Source: Pseudomonas sp. N3-W (GTDB lineage Bacteria; Pseudomonadota; Gammaproteobacteria; Pseudomonadales; Pseudomonadaceae). From it: a stretch of DNA of 64,000 nt. This document shows positions 1 to 6,711 of the stretch, in pieces. The stretch's first letter is position 1. Each line of letters begins with the position of its first letter. Position numbers and translations under genes: made by a program. Location of the stretch: positions 492,001-556,000 of the forward strand of contig NZ_CP103965.1 of assembly GCF_024970185.1 (NCBI RefSeq). Reading direction: 5' to 3'. The notes under the pieces were generated by a model, which made no database searches, was not told the origin of the DNA, and worked only from the letters and a program-made list of their open reading frames with translations.

Positions 1-668
1 TCATACGGGCGCGGGCTGGTTTGGGGGGCGTCGTTTTTCAGGCTGGTGGCGTAGAGCGCGTCGAACACCATGGCTTCGGTAGGGCACAGTTCTTCGGCGC
101 CGCCGGCGAGCATCAGCGGCAGGCGCCCGAACTTGATCGACTCATAGGCGTAACCGATGCCCTGGCTGCCACTGGTGCAGGCGCTGGAGGTCGGGATCAG
201 CCGGCCGGTGAGGCCGAAGAAGATGCTGATATTGGCCGCCGTGGTGTGCGGCATCATGCGCACGTAGGAGTTGGCGTTCAGGCCCTCGGCCACCGAGTTG
301 AGCAGCATGTTGCCGAACGCCTTGATCTCGTCGGTGCTGCCGGTGGACGAGCCGCAGGCCACGCCCATACGCCCGTCCTTGATTGATTCGTCGCCCAGCA
401 ATCCGGCGTCGGCCAACGCTCGTTCAGCCGCGCCCACCGCCAGCCGCGAAACGCGACCCATGCTGCGCAGTTGCTTGCGGGTCCAGTGGTTTGGGACTTT
501 GAAGTCATCGATGGGCCCGGCGAGGCGCGTGTTGAGTTCGCTGAAGCGATCCCACTCGTCCATGCGCCGGATGCCGCTGCGGTTGGCCGCGAAGTTGCCG
601 GCGATGGTCTCCCAGTCGCTGCCCAGTGAGGTGATGCCGGCCATGCCGGTGACGACGACGCGCTTCAT
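1..668 (-). CDS. apeR: Beta-ketoacyl-ACP synthase of the aryl polyene cluster (ApeR-like), 3' end cut by window
   Basis: This would condense an acyl-ACP with malonyl-ACP during aryl polyene chain assembly in the cytoplasm. The 222 visible residues begin MKRVVVTGMAGITSLGS, a FabF-type N-terminus, and carry the nucleophile in SSACTSGSQ (Cys164). The histidines of the Cys-His-His triad lie beyond the window edge; the family is about 400 residues, so roughly half is present. The ATG at 668 overlaps the stop of the ketoreductase gene (TGATG), the coupling pattern used throughout this cluster. In E. coli-type APE clusters ApeR is the last gene and acts early in elongation; I infer the same here from gene order. 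Confidence is high for the family and lower for its exact step. Confidence 0.9.
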   Translation of the reverse strand, partial: MKRVVVTGMAGITSLGSDWETIAGNFAANRSGIRRMDEWDRFSELNTRLAGPIDDFKVPNHWTRKQLRSMGRVSRLAVGAAERALADAGLLGDESIKDGRMGVACGSSTGSTDEIKAFGNMLLNSVAEGLNANSYVRMMPHTTAANISIFFGLTGRLIPTSSACTSGSQGIGYAYESIKFGRLPLMLAGGAEELCPTEAMVFDALYATSLKNDAPQTSPRPY

Positions 669-1396
669 CAGCACAGGCCTCCGTTGACTGCCAGGACCTG
701 GCGGGTGATGTAGGCGGCTTCCGCCGACATCAGGAAATTCACCGCACCGGCCACCTCTTCAGGTGTGCCCATGCGTTGTGCGGGGATCATTTTCATCAGT
801 TCTTCCACCGGCACGTTTTCGTCCAGCATCGCGGTGTCGATCAGGCCGGGGGCGACGCAATTGACGGTGATCTTGCGCTTGCCCAGCTCGATGGCCAGCG
901 CTTTCGCCGCGCCGATCAATCCGGCCTTGGACGCGCTGTAGTTGACCTGGCCGCGATTGCCGATCAGCCCGGAAACAGACGTGATGCAGACAATCCGCCC
1001 GGCGGCGCGACGACGAATCATCGGCATCATCACCGGGTGCAGCACGTTGTAGAAACCGTCGAGGTTGGTGCGCATTACCACGTCCCAATCGTCTTCGCTC
1101 AAGGCTGGAAACGCCCCGTCGCGAGTCAGGCCGGCATTGAGCACCACGCCGTAATAGGCGCCATGGGTTTCGACGTCGGCTTCGAGAATGGCTTTGCAAC
1201 TGGCGCGGTCGGACACGTCGAATTGCAGCACGCGGGCATTGCGGCCCAGGGCTTCGACTTCGGCCTTTACCGCCTCGGCTTCGGCCAGACCGCTGCGGCA
1301 ATGCAGCACGATGTCGTGGCCGGCCTGCGCCAGACGCAGCGCAATGGCGCGGCCAATGCCACGGCTGGAGCCGGTGACCAGTACGGATTCAGTCAT
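668..1396 (-). CDS. apeQ: 3-oxoacyl-ACP reductase (FabG-like SDR), ApeQ
   Basis: NADPH-dependent ketoreductase that would reduce the beta-keto group after each condensation in aryl polyene synthesis. The 242-residue protein has the SDR cofactor motif TGSSRGIG near the N-terminus, the NAG motif (VVLNAGL) and the catalytic Ser/Tyr/Lys in SVSGLIGNRGQVNYSASK. Length fits FabG. An in-frame reading region extends upstream to 1654, but the start at 1396 (MTESVLVTGSS) matches the family N-terminus and overlaps the preceding dehydratase stop by one base. It lies between the ApeP-like dehydratase and the ApeR-like synthase, the order seen in known APE clusters. Confidence 0.93.
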   Translation of the reverse strand: MTESVLVTGSSRGIGRAIALRLAQAGHDIVLHCRSGLAEAEAVKAEVEALGRNARVLQFDVSDRASCKAILEADVETHGAYYGVVLNAGLTRDGAFPALSEDDWDVVMRTNLDGFYNVLHPVMMPMIRRRAAGRIVCITSVSGLIGNRGQVNYSASKAGLIGAAKALAIELGKRKITVNCVAPGLIDTAMLDENVPVEELMKMIPAQRMGTPEEVAGAVNFLMSAEAAYITRQVLAVNGGLC

Positions 1397-1854
1397 CACT
1401 CGACTCCTTGGGATTCTTGAAGATATTGCGCCGCTTCGGGCGGGCGGTACACGTTCAGACGAGCGGTGGCATGAATGCCGGGGGCGTTGATGTGGCATTC
1501 GAACACGCCCATGCCGCTGTCGTCTTCCAGCGAGCGCAGGCCGTGGATGGTCAGCTCGGTGCCGACCGGAAAGTGTTCCACGTTGCATTCGAATTTGCGG
1601 GTGCCGAGCAGAAAGCCCAACTCCACCGCATCGCCGCGGGCGCGGGCATGGCAACCGGCGTAGGCGGCAACGCTCTGGGCCATCAGTTCGATGCCGACCC
1701 AGGCCGGCAGGCTGCCGTCAGCGCGGTTGAACAGGCCACCGGGTTTGACGGTGAGGCGGGTGTGAATCTGCTCGTCATCGAACGACAGGATCTGCTCGAT
1801 GAGGATCATGTCGCCAGCGTGGGGCAGCAGTTCGGCGAGCGGCCAGGCAATCAT
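1396..1854 (-). CDS. apeP: Hotdog-fold 3-hydroxyacyl-ACP dehydratase, ApeP-like
   Basis: Small hotdog dehydratase of 152 residues that would remove water from the 3-hydroxyacyl-ACP intermediate to form each polyene double bond. PHAGDMILIE near residue 11 carries the expected His, and LPAWVGIELMAQ corresponds to the central hotdog helix region. In E. coli APE synthesis ApeP works as a complex with ApeI; here the ApeI-type domain is fused to the AMP-ligase gene at 13557-15236, so an ApeP/ApeI partnership is still possible. The start at 1854 (MIAWPLAELL) overlaps the stop of the synthase gene (ATGA). An upstream in-frame extension is rejected because it would lie inside that gene. Confidence 0.9.
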   Translation of the reverse strand: MIAWPLAELLPHAGDMILIEQILSFDDEQIHTRLTVKPGGLFNRADGSLPAWVGIELMAQSVAAYAGCHARARGDAVELGFLLGTRKFECNVEHFPVGTELTIHGLRSLEDDSGMGVFECHINAPGIHATARLNVYRPPEAAQYLQESQGVE

Positions 1855-3047
1855 GGGGCGTCTCCGATAATCAGGCTGACGTTGTTGCCACCAAAGGCAA
1901 AGGAATTGCTCATCAGGTAGCGGGGTGCAATGGACGCCAGGCGGGTGGCCGGGGTCACCCATTCCAGCGGCGGCAGGTCGGGGTCGGGCTGGCCGTCCCA
2001 GACGTGGGGTGGCAGGGCGTGACCGGTGTTGTCCGCGCACAGGCTCAGCCAGCAGAACGCCGCTTCCAGCGCACCGGCGGCACCGAGGGTGTGGCCGGTC
2101 ATGGGTTTGGTCGAGGAGCAGGGCACGCCGTCCGGGAACAGCGTGGCCACCGCCAGGCTTTCCATGGCGTCGTTGTGTTGGGTGGCGGTGCCGTGCAGGT
2201 TCAGGTAGCCGATTTGCGTCGGTTGCAGGGCGGCGCGGCTCAGGGCTTTGCGCATCGCTTGCAGGGCGCCCCGGCCACTCGGTTCCGGCGCGGAAATGTG
2301 ATGCGCATCGGAACTGGCGCCGCTGCCGAGCAGGGCAATCGGCTGTGCGTCACCGGCAGTTTTGCTCATCAGGAACAGCACCGCTGCTTCGCCGATGTTG
2401 ATGCCGTTACGGTTGGCGGAAAATGGATTGCAGCGTTGTTCGGACACCGCTTCCAGCGCCGAAAAACCGTTCAGCGTCAGCTTGCACAAACTGTCGACGC
2501 CGCCGCACAGCACGGCATCGCACAGCCCCAGGTCGAGCAGGCGCTGGGCGCTCATCAAGGCTCGGGCGCTGGAAGTGCACGCGGTGGAAATCACATAGGC
2601 CGGGCCGCTCAGTTGCAGCCAGTCGGCGAGGAAGTTGGCCGGCGCGCCGAGTTCCTGTTGCTGATAGTCGTAATCTGCAGGGAACTGCTGTTCGCGAATG
2701 TAATGCGCCAGGCCGCGACTGGCTTCATCGATGCCCGAGGTGCTGGTGCCCAATACGATGCCGATACGACCGGCGCCATAGGTGCTGATCGCCTGATCGA
2801 TGTCAGCGCGAATTTGCAGCGCCGCTTCCAGCAACAGCTGATTGTTGCGGCTGGCTTGCCCGGCGAGGTGTGCCGGGATCGACGCCAGTTCACCGTGTAC
2901 CGCCGCAACTGGCAATACGCGATCCGGCACCCAGCCAGATTCGTTGCGCATGCCGCTGCAGTCACCGGCAAACAGATTCTGCGCGACTTCGCTTTTGCCG
3001 CGCCCGAGCGAGCAGATCACCCCCAGGGCGTTCAAATAGGCGGTCAT
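1851..3047 (-). CDS. apeO: Beta-ketoacyl-ACP synthase, ApeO-like elongating subunit
   Basis: Elongating ketosynthase of 398 residues. The thiolase-fold triad is visible: Cys157 in STACTSSAR, His in LHGTATQHND and His in MTGHTLGAAGALEA. In the E. coli aryl polyene system ApeO pairs with the non-catalytic chain-length factor ApeC; the corresponding partner here is encoded at 17080-17799. The gene overlaps the lipoprotein gene upstream and the dehydratase gene downstream by four bases each (ATGA), suggesting translational coupling. Conserved active-site residues are complete, so this subunit should be catalytically competent. Confidence 0.92.
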   Translation of the reverse strand: MTAYLNALGVICSLGRGKSEVAQNLFAGDCSGMRNESGWVPDRVLPVAAVHGELASIPAHLAGQASRNNQLLLEAALQIRADIDQAISTYGAGRIGIVLGTSTSGIDEASRGLAHYIREQQFPADYDYQQQELGAPANFLADWLQLSGPAYVISTACTSSARALMSAQRLLDLGLCDAVLCGGVDSLCKLTLNGFSALEAVSEQRCNPFSANRNGINIGEAAVLFLMSKTAGDAQPIALLGSGASSDAHHISAPEPSGRGALQAMRKALSRAALQPTQIGYLNLHGTATQHNDAMESLAVATLFPDGVPCSSTKPMTGHTLGAAGALEAAFCWLSLCADNTGHALPPHVWDGQPDPDLPPLEWVTPATRLASIAPRYLMSNSFAFGGNNVSLIIGDAP

Positions 3048-3595
3048 GGCGCGTCACCGCTCAGCGGCGAGACTTGATAGTTCGGGCCTTGGGGCAGATC
3101 CAATTCAAAGCTCAGCGGCTGCGCGTAGCGCACATTCCAGCGCGCGGGCAGCGAGCGTTGTGCACCCTGCTGTTGCGCGGCGCGATAGTTGCCGTGCAGT
3201 TCGCCAGCAGGCGTCAGGGCGAACAGCAGCGCGGCAAACAATTCACGGGCCTCGGGATTGGGCGGTAGCAGACCATCGGCCTGCCACTGACCGTCGATCA
3301 GTTTTTGCCGGGCCACGGGAATCCCCAGCGGGTCCATCATCGACCAGCGAATGCCCGGGCCTTCGCGCTGGATGACCAGCAGCCAGTCCTGACGCTGATC
3401 CGCCATCAAGCGCTGGATGTGCAATTGCAACGGCAGTGCCAGTGTCGGGCTGTGCTCGGGCAACGGCGCGCGGCTGGCGCAGGCGCTTAGCAACAAAACA
3501 CAAGCCATCAACACAAACCGCAGCCCTGCCGAAAACCCTGTGGGAGCAAGCTCGCTCCCACAGGTGCTGCGACAGGTTTGAATTGCGCTAGACAT
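3044..3595 (-). CDS. DUF3261-type lipoprotein of APE cluster (ApeN-like), N-terminus containing a translated REP element
   Basis: Small predicted outer-membrane lipoprotein. A lipobox (LLLSAC) follows a hydrophobic run; the mature part after the Cys is about 140 residues and matches in position and type the lipoprotein gene between the exporter and ApeO in APE clusters. The ATG at 3595 overlaps the methyltransferase stop (TGATG), as elsewhere in this operon, giving 183 residues. However, codons about 11-20 come from a REP palindrome (3537-3564), so the n-region is unusually long. An internal ATG at 3508 (MACVLLLSAC) would leave no positive n-region. I favour 3595 but the start is uncertain. 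Its role in pigment export or anchoring is inferred. Confidence 0.75.
   Translation of the reverse strand: MSSAIQTCRSTCGSELAPTGFSAGLRFVLMACVLLLSACASRAPLPEHSPTLALPLQLHIQRLMADQRQDWLLVIQREGPGIRWSMMDPLGIPVARQKLIDGQWQADGLLPPNPEARELFAALLFALTPAGELHGNYRAAQQQGAQRSLPARWNVRYAQPLSFELDLPQGPNYQVSPLSGDAP
3537..3564. repeat. REP palindrome within the 5' end of the lipoprotein gene
   Basis: CCTGTGGGAGC and GCTCCCACAGG arms around AAGCTC, encoding residues about 11-20 of the frame from 3595. It shares its core with REP elements elsewhere in the window. Confidence 0.88.
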
Positions 3596-4320
3596 CAAAC
3601 ACCACCCTCAAGCGGCTTGCGCGCCACCACGTTGACCAGGGTTTCTTCCCGCTGGCCAAAAGGCTTTGGCTTGCGCAGGCCAAAGCGCTCCAGCAGGCCG
3701 AAATCCCTGGCGCGGCTCCACCACAGGTACGGATAAGACACGTTCTGTGGGCTGAACACGAAACCCTGCTGGCGAATCATTTCCAGGTACCCGGCAGCGC
3801 TCTTCTGCACATGCATCGGGTGGCGAAACAGCCAGCGAATCACCCATGTATCAATGTAGGCCTCGGTGGACTCGGCGAACAGCAGATAACCACCGGGCTT
3901 GAGCACCCGATAGAACTCGGCCAGTGCCCGGTCCTGTTCCACCAGATGATGGAACGTCTGGTGGCAGAACAGCAGATCGACGCTGGCATCCGGCACGTTG
4001 AGCGTCGCGCAGTCGCTGCCGATCAGTTCCACGTTCATGCGTTGGCGAGTCGCTTCTTCAGCGCTCAGTTCGAGGCTGTGCGGATCGGCATCGACGCCGA
4101 TCAAACGCTCGGGCGCAAACGTCTGGCGCAGGTACTGGAACGACTTGCCCTGGCCGCAACCGGCATCCAGTAACACCGGATTGTTCGGCAACGGCGCGCT
4201 GAACAAACTACGCAAATCGTTGATCGCCACGCGCAACACATGGTGCTGCCAGGTGTGGCTGCGCAGGAACCAGAAACCGAATCTGGTTTCTTCGACGTAG
4301 TTGTCGCTCAAGTAACTCAT
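3595..4320 (-). CDS. SAM-dependent methyltransferase (class I)
   Basis: A 241-residue class I methyltransferase. Motif I is LDAGCGQGKSFQYL with the acidic motif II in IGVDAD; the segment LLFCHQTFHHL follows in the motif IV region. Several APE clusters encode a methyltransferase thought to act on the aryl head group; assignment of that role here is inference from context. It begins at 4320 overlapping the FAD enzyme stop by four bases and ends overlapping the lipoprotein start. Other small-molecule O- or C-methylation roles are possible. Confidence 0.85.
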   Translation of the reverse strand: MSYLSDNYVEETRFGFWFLRSHTWQHHVLRVAINDLRSLFSAPLPNNPVLLDAGCGQGKSFQYLRQTFAPERLIGVDADPHSLELSAEEATRQRMNVELIGSDCATLNVPDASVDLLFCHQTFHHLVEQDRALAEFYRVLKPGGYLLFAESTEAYIDTWVIRWLFRHPMHVQKSAAGYLEMIRQQGFVFSPQNVSYPYLWWSRARDFGLLERFGLRKPKPFGQREETLVNVVARKPLEGGV

Positions 4321-5564
4321 GTGGCATCCCTTGCACAGATTTCTGAAATCACCTTCAGGCGCCGCTTGGCTTCGCTGACGAACGGGTTGCGCTCGTCCCA
4401 GGCGTAACCGGCCAGGATCGAGGCGATCATGCGGCGAATGTCCGGGGAGCTGCCAGGGTGGTAGATCACGTCCTGGAACGTCCCGGCGTACCAGCCTTCG
4501 ACGTAGGCGCGGAACGTGTCGACGCCGCGCTTCAGCGGCTCGGCGAACTCGGTTTGCCAGTCAACGCTTTCGCCCAGCAACTGACGGTGCAGCACGCCAG
4601 CGGCCATGCTCGCCGAACGCATGGCGATGGTCACGCCGGAGGAGAACACCGGGTCGAGAAATTCCGCGGCGTTGCCAAGCAAGGCGAAGCCCGGCCCGTG
4701 CAGGGTTTTGACGTTGGCCGAGTAGCCGCCGATGGTCCGTGCAGGTGTATCCCACACGGCGTTGTTCAGCACACCGGCCAGGCTCGGGGTTTCGTCGATG
4801 AAGCTGCGCAGACACTCGTCCAGATCGTCACTGCGACCTTCGAAATGCTCCGCTGCCGCGACCACGCCCACCGAGCAACGCCCGTTGCTGAACGGGATGG
4901 TCCAGAACCAGATATCGCGTTGGGTCGGGTGCGTGGTAACGAGGATCTTGGTGCGGTCGAATTTCGGGTTGTCGATATGGTCTTCGACGTGGGTGAACAC
5001 CGCCTGACGCACCGGAAAATTCGACGGCGCTTCCAGGTCCAGCAAGCGCGGCAGCACTCGGCCGTAGCCGCTGGCGTCGAGCACGAAATCGGCCTCGATG
5101 CGGTACTCGCTGCCATCCTCGCGCAGCACGTTCAGCTGCGGTTTCGGCAGGTTGAAATCAGCGCTGACGATGGCTTCGCCGTAGCGCAATTCCACGCCTT
5201 GCAACGCGGCCTGATCGGCCAGCAGTTTGTCGAAGTCGGCGCGCTGGACCTGGAAGGTGGTCGGCTTGCCCTGGCTGAAGGTGTCACCGAAATCGAAGGC
5301 ACTGTACTGATCACCCCAGGCGAATGCGGCGCCGGTTTTCAGCTGGAATCCGGCGGCATTTACCGCGTCCAGCATGCCGGCTTCCTCGACGAAATCCAGG
5401 CAGTGGGACAGCAGGCTTTCGCCGATAGAGAACCGTGGGAAATGCTGGCGTTCGACCACTAGCACATCGTGTCCCTTGCGCTTGAGCAGCGCGGCGGCGA
5501 TGGCGCCCGAAGGCCCGGCACCGATGACCAGCACCTGACGACGTTCCATTTCAACGATTGACAC
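4317..5564 (-). CDS. Flavin-dependent halogenase-like FAD oxidoreductase
   Basis: Single-component FAD enzyme of 415 residues. The Rossmann motif GAGPSG is at residues 15-20. Three further features typical of flavin-dependent halogenases are visible: WxWxIP as WFWTIP (219-224), FxxPxxSxG as FLDPVFSSG, and a lysine in FQLKTGAAFAWG (Lys76) in the position of the catalytic lysine. Related enzymes also include non-halogenating monooxygenases, so the motifs support but do not prove halogenation. Xanthomonadins, related aryl polyenes of Xanthomonas, are brominated, which makes the context suggestive. A second possible start is the Met at 5549 (MERRQVLVIG), directly after the upstream gene's stop; the 5564 start overlaps that gene by 14 bases. 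Confidence 0.82.
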   Translation of the reverse strand: MSIVEMERRQVLVIGAGPSGAIAAALLKRKGHDVLVVERQHFPRFSIGESLLSHCLDFVEEAGMLDAVNAAGFQLKTGAAFAWGDQYSAFDFGDTFSQGKPTTFQVQRADFDKLLADQAALQGVELRYGEAIVSADFNLPKPQLNVLREDGSEYRIEADFVLDASGYGRVLPRLLDLEAPSNFPVRQAVFTHVEDHIDNPKFDRTKILVTTHPTQRDIWFWTIPFSNGRCSVGVVAAAEHFEGRSDDLDECLRSFIDETPSLAGVLNNAVWDTPARTIGGYSANVKTLHGPGFALLGNAAEFLDPVFSSGVTIAMRSASMAAGVLHRQLLGESVDWQTEFAEPLKRGVDTFRAYVEGWYAGTFQDVIYHPGSSPDIRRMIASILAGYAWDERNPFVSEAKRRLKVISEICARDAT

Positions 5565-6711
5565 GGGTACTCCTTACCGGGACAGCAATATTCAGGGGGC
5601 TTCGGTGCATGCCGGCCAGTGCCGGCAGCAAGGTCGCGATCAGGCCCATCAGCATCAGCGCGAAGTACAGCGCCGGGCTGATGAGTAGTTGTTGCAGCAG
5701 CAGGTTGAGAAAGACGATTTCGCTCAAGCCGCGAATGTTCAACAGAATGCTTTCGCGCCAGCGACTGGCGCCGTCAAACGATGTGCCTGCCCAGCCGAGG
5801 CCGAGCCAGTTGCCGAGCAATTTGCCGGCGATCGGCAACAGCAGCAGGGCGGCCAGTTGCAGCCAGCCGAGGCTGGCCATGGCGGCGTGGACATCGATTT
5901 GCACGATGCCGAACGTGAGGATCAGCGGGATGGCGATCCAGGTCTGCAAACGCGTCATCCACTGTGCTGACAACGGCAACACCAGCGGCACTTTCAACGC
6001 GGCCATGCACAGCAAATAACCGATGCCGAAAATCAGCGCGTTGAGCTTGAAGTGCTCGGCCAGTACCAGCAGCGCGAAGAAGCAACCGCTGTGCAGCAAC
6101 GGCTGCCGCAAGCCGAGTAGGCGCAGCAGTATCGGCAAGCACACACCGGCCAATGGCAGCAGCAGACTGCTCAGGTGCAGGCTGCCTTGGGCGAAGCCGA
6201 ACAGCGTCCAGCAGGTGAGGTCGATGAGGATCGCGGTCTGCACCAGACGCCGCGTGGCAGCCGGTGGATAATTGATATGGCGCAAGTACAAATACAGCAC
6301 CGGAATCGCAGTGATGGCGAACACCAGCCCCACGGCCAGTGAACTGATCCACGGTTGCGGCGGCAACAGCCAGACGGCCGTCCCCAGGCCGCAAGCGAAC
6401 GGAATGCAGAAACTCGGCAGGGCGATCTTCAGGCTCTGGCGGTCCAGCCGCAGGTCGATCACGTCACTGAGAATGTGCCCCAGCAGCAAGGCGAAGCTCA
6501 GGCTGTAGAGGTTTTTCAGCCACACCGGCGCGATCAGCACCGCGCCGCTGAGTTGCCAGCCGGGCTCGATCCAGAAGTACATCAGCAGCGGCAGGCCGAA
6601 GGTCGCCAGCAGCAACTGACTGACAATCGGGATCAGGCCGAAATGCCGCCCGACACGGGTCGCCACGGCGAACAGCGCCACGGCCATGATCCAGAACAGC
6701 GCGACCATCAT
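5551..6711 (-). CDS. Polytopic membrane protein, CPA2 cation/proton antiporter-like
   Basis: Very hydrophobic 386-residue protein with about ten or more predicted transmembrane segments. The AITAIPVLYLYL segment and the C-terminal pattern NIRGLSEIVFLNLLLQ followed by ISPALYFALMLMGL resemble CPA2 (Kef/NapA-type) antiporters. There is no cytoplasmic RCK domain. The start is one of two adjacent ATG codons (6711, 6708) overlapping the exporter stop. Its function in an aryl polyene cluster is unknown; ion coupling to export or tuning of membrane conditions are possibilities. I recognise the fold family only, not a specific homologue. Confidence 0.75.
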   Translation of the reverse strand: MMVALFWIMAVALFAVATRVGRHFGLIPIVSQLLLATFGLPLLMYFWIEPGWQLSGAVLIAPVWLKNLYSLSFALLLGHILSDVIDLRLDRQSLKIALPSFCIPFACGLGTAVWLLPPQPWISSLAVGLVFAITAIPVLYLYLRHINYPPAATRRLVQTAILIDLTCWTLFGFAQGSLHLSSLLLPLAGVCLPILLRLLGLRQPLLHSGCFFALLVLAEHFKLNALIFGIGYLLCMAALKVPLVLPLSAQWMTRLQTWIAIPLILTFGIVQIDVHAAMASLGWLQLAALLLLPIAGKLLGNWLGLGWAGTSFDGASRWRESILLNIRGLSEIVFLNLLLQQLLISPALYFALMLMGLIATLLPALAGMHRSPLNIAVPVRSTRVNR

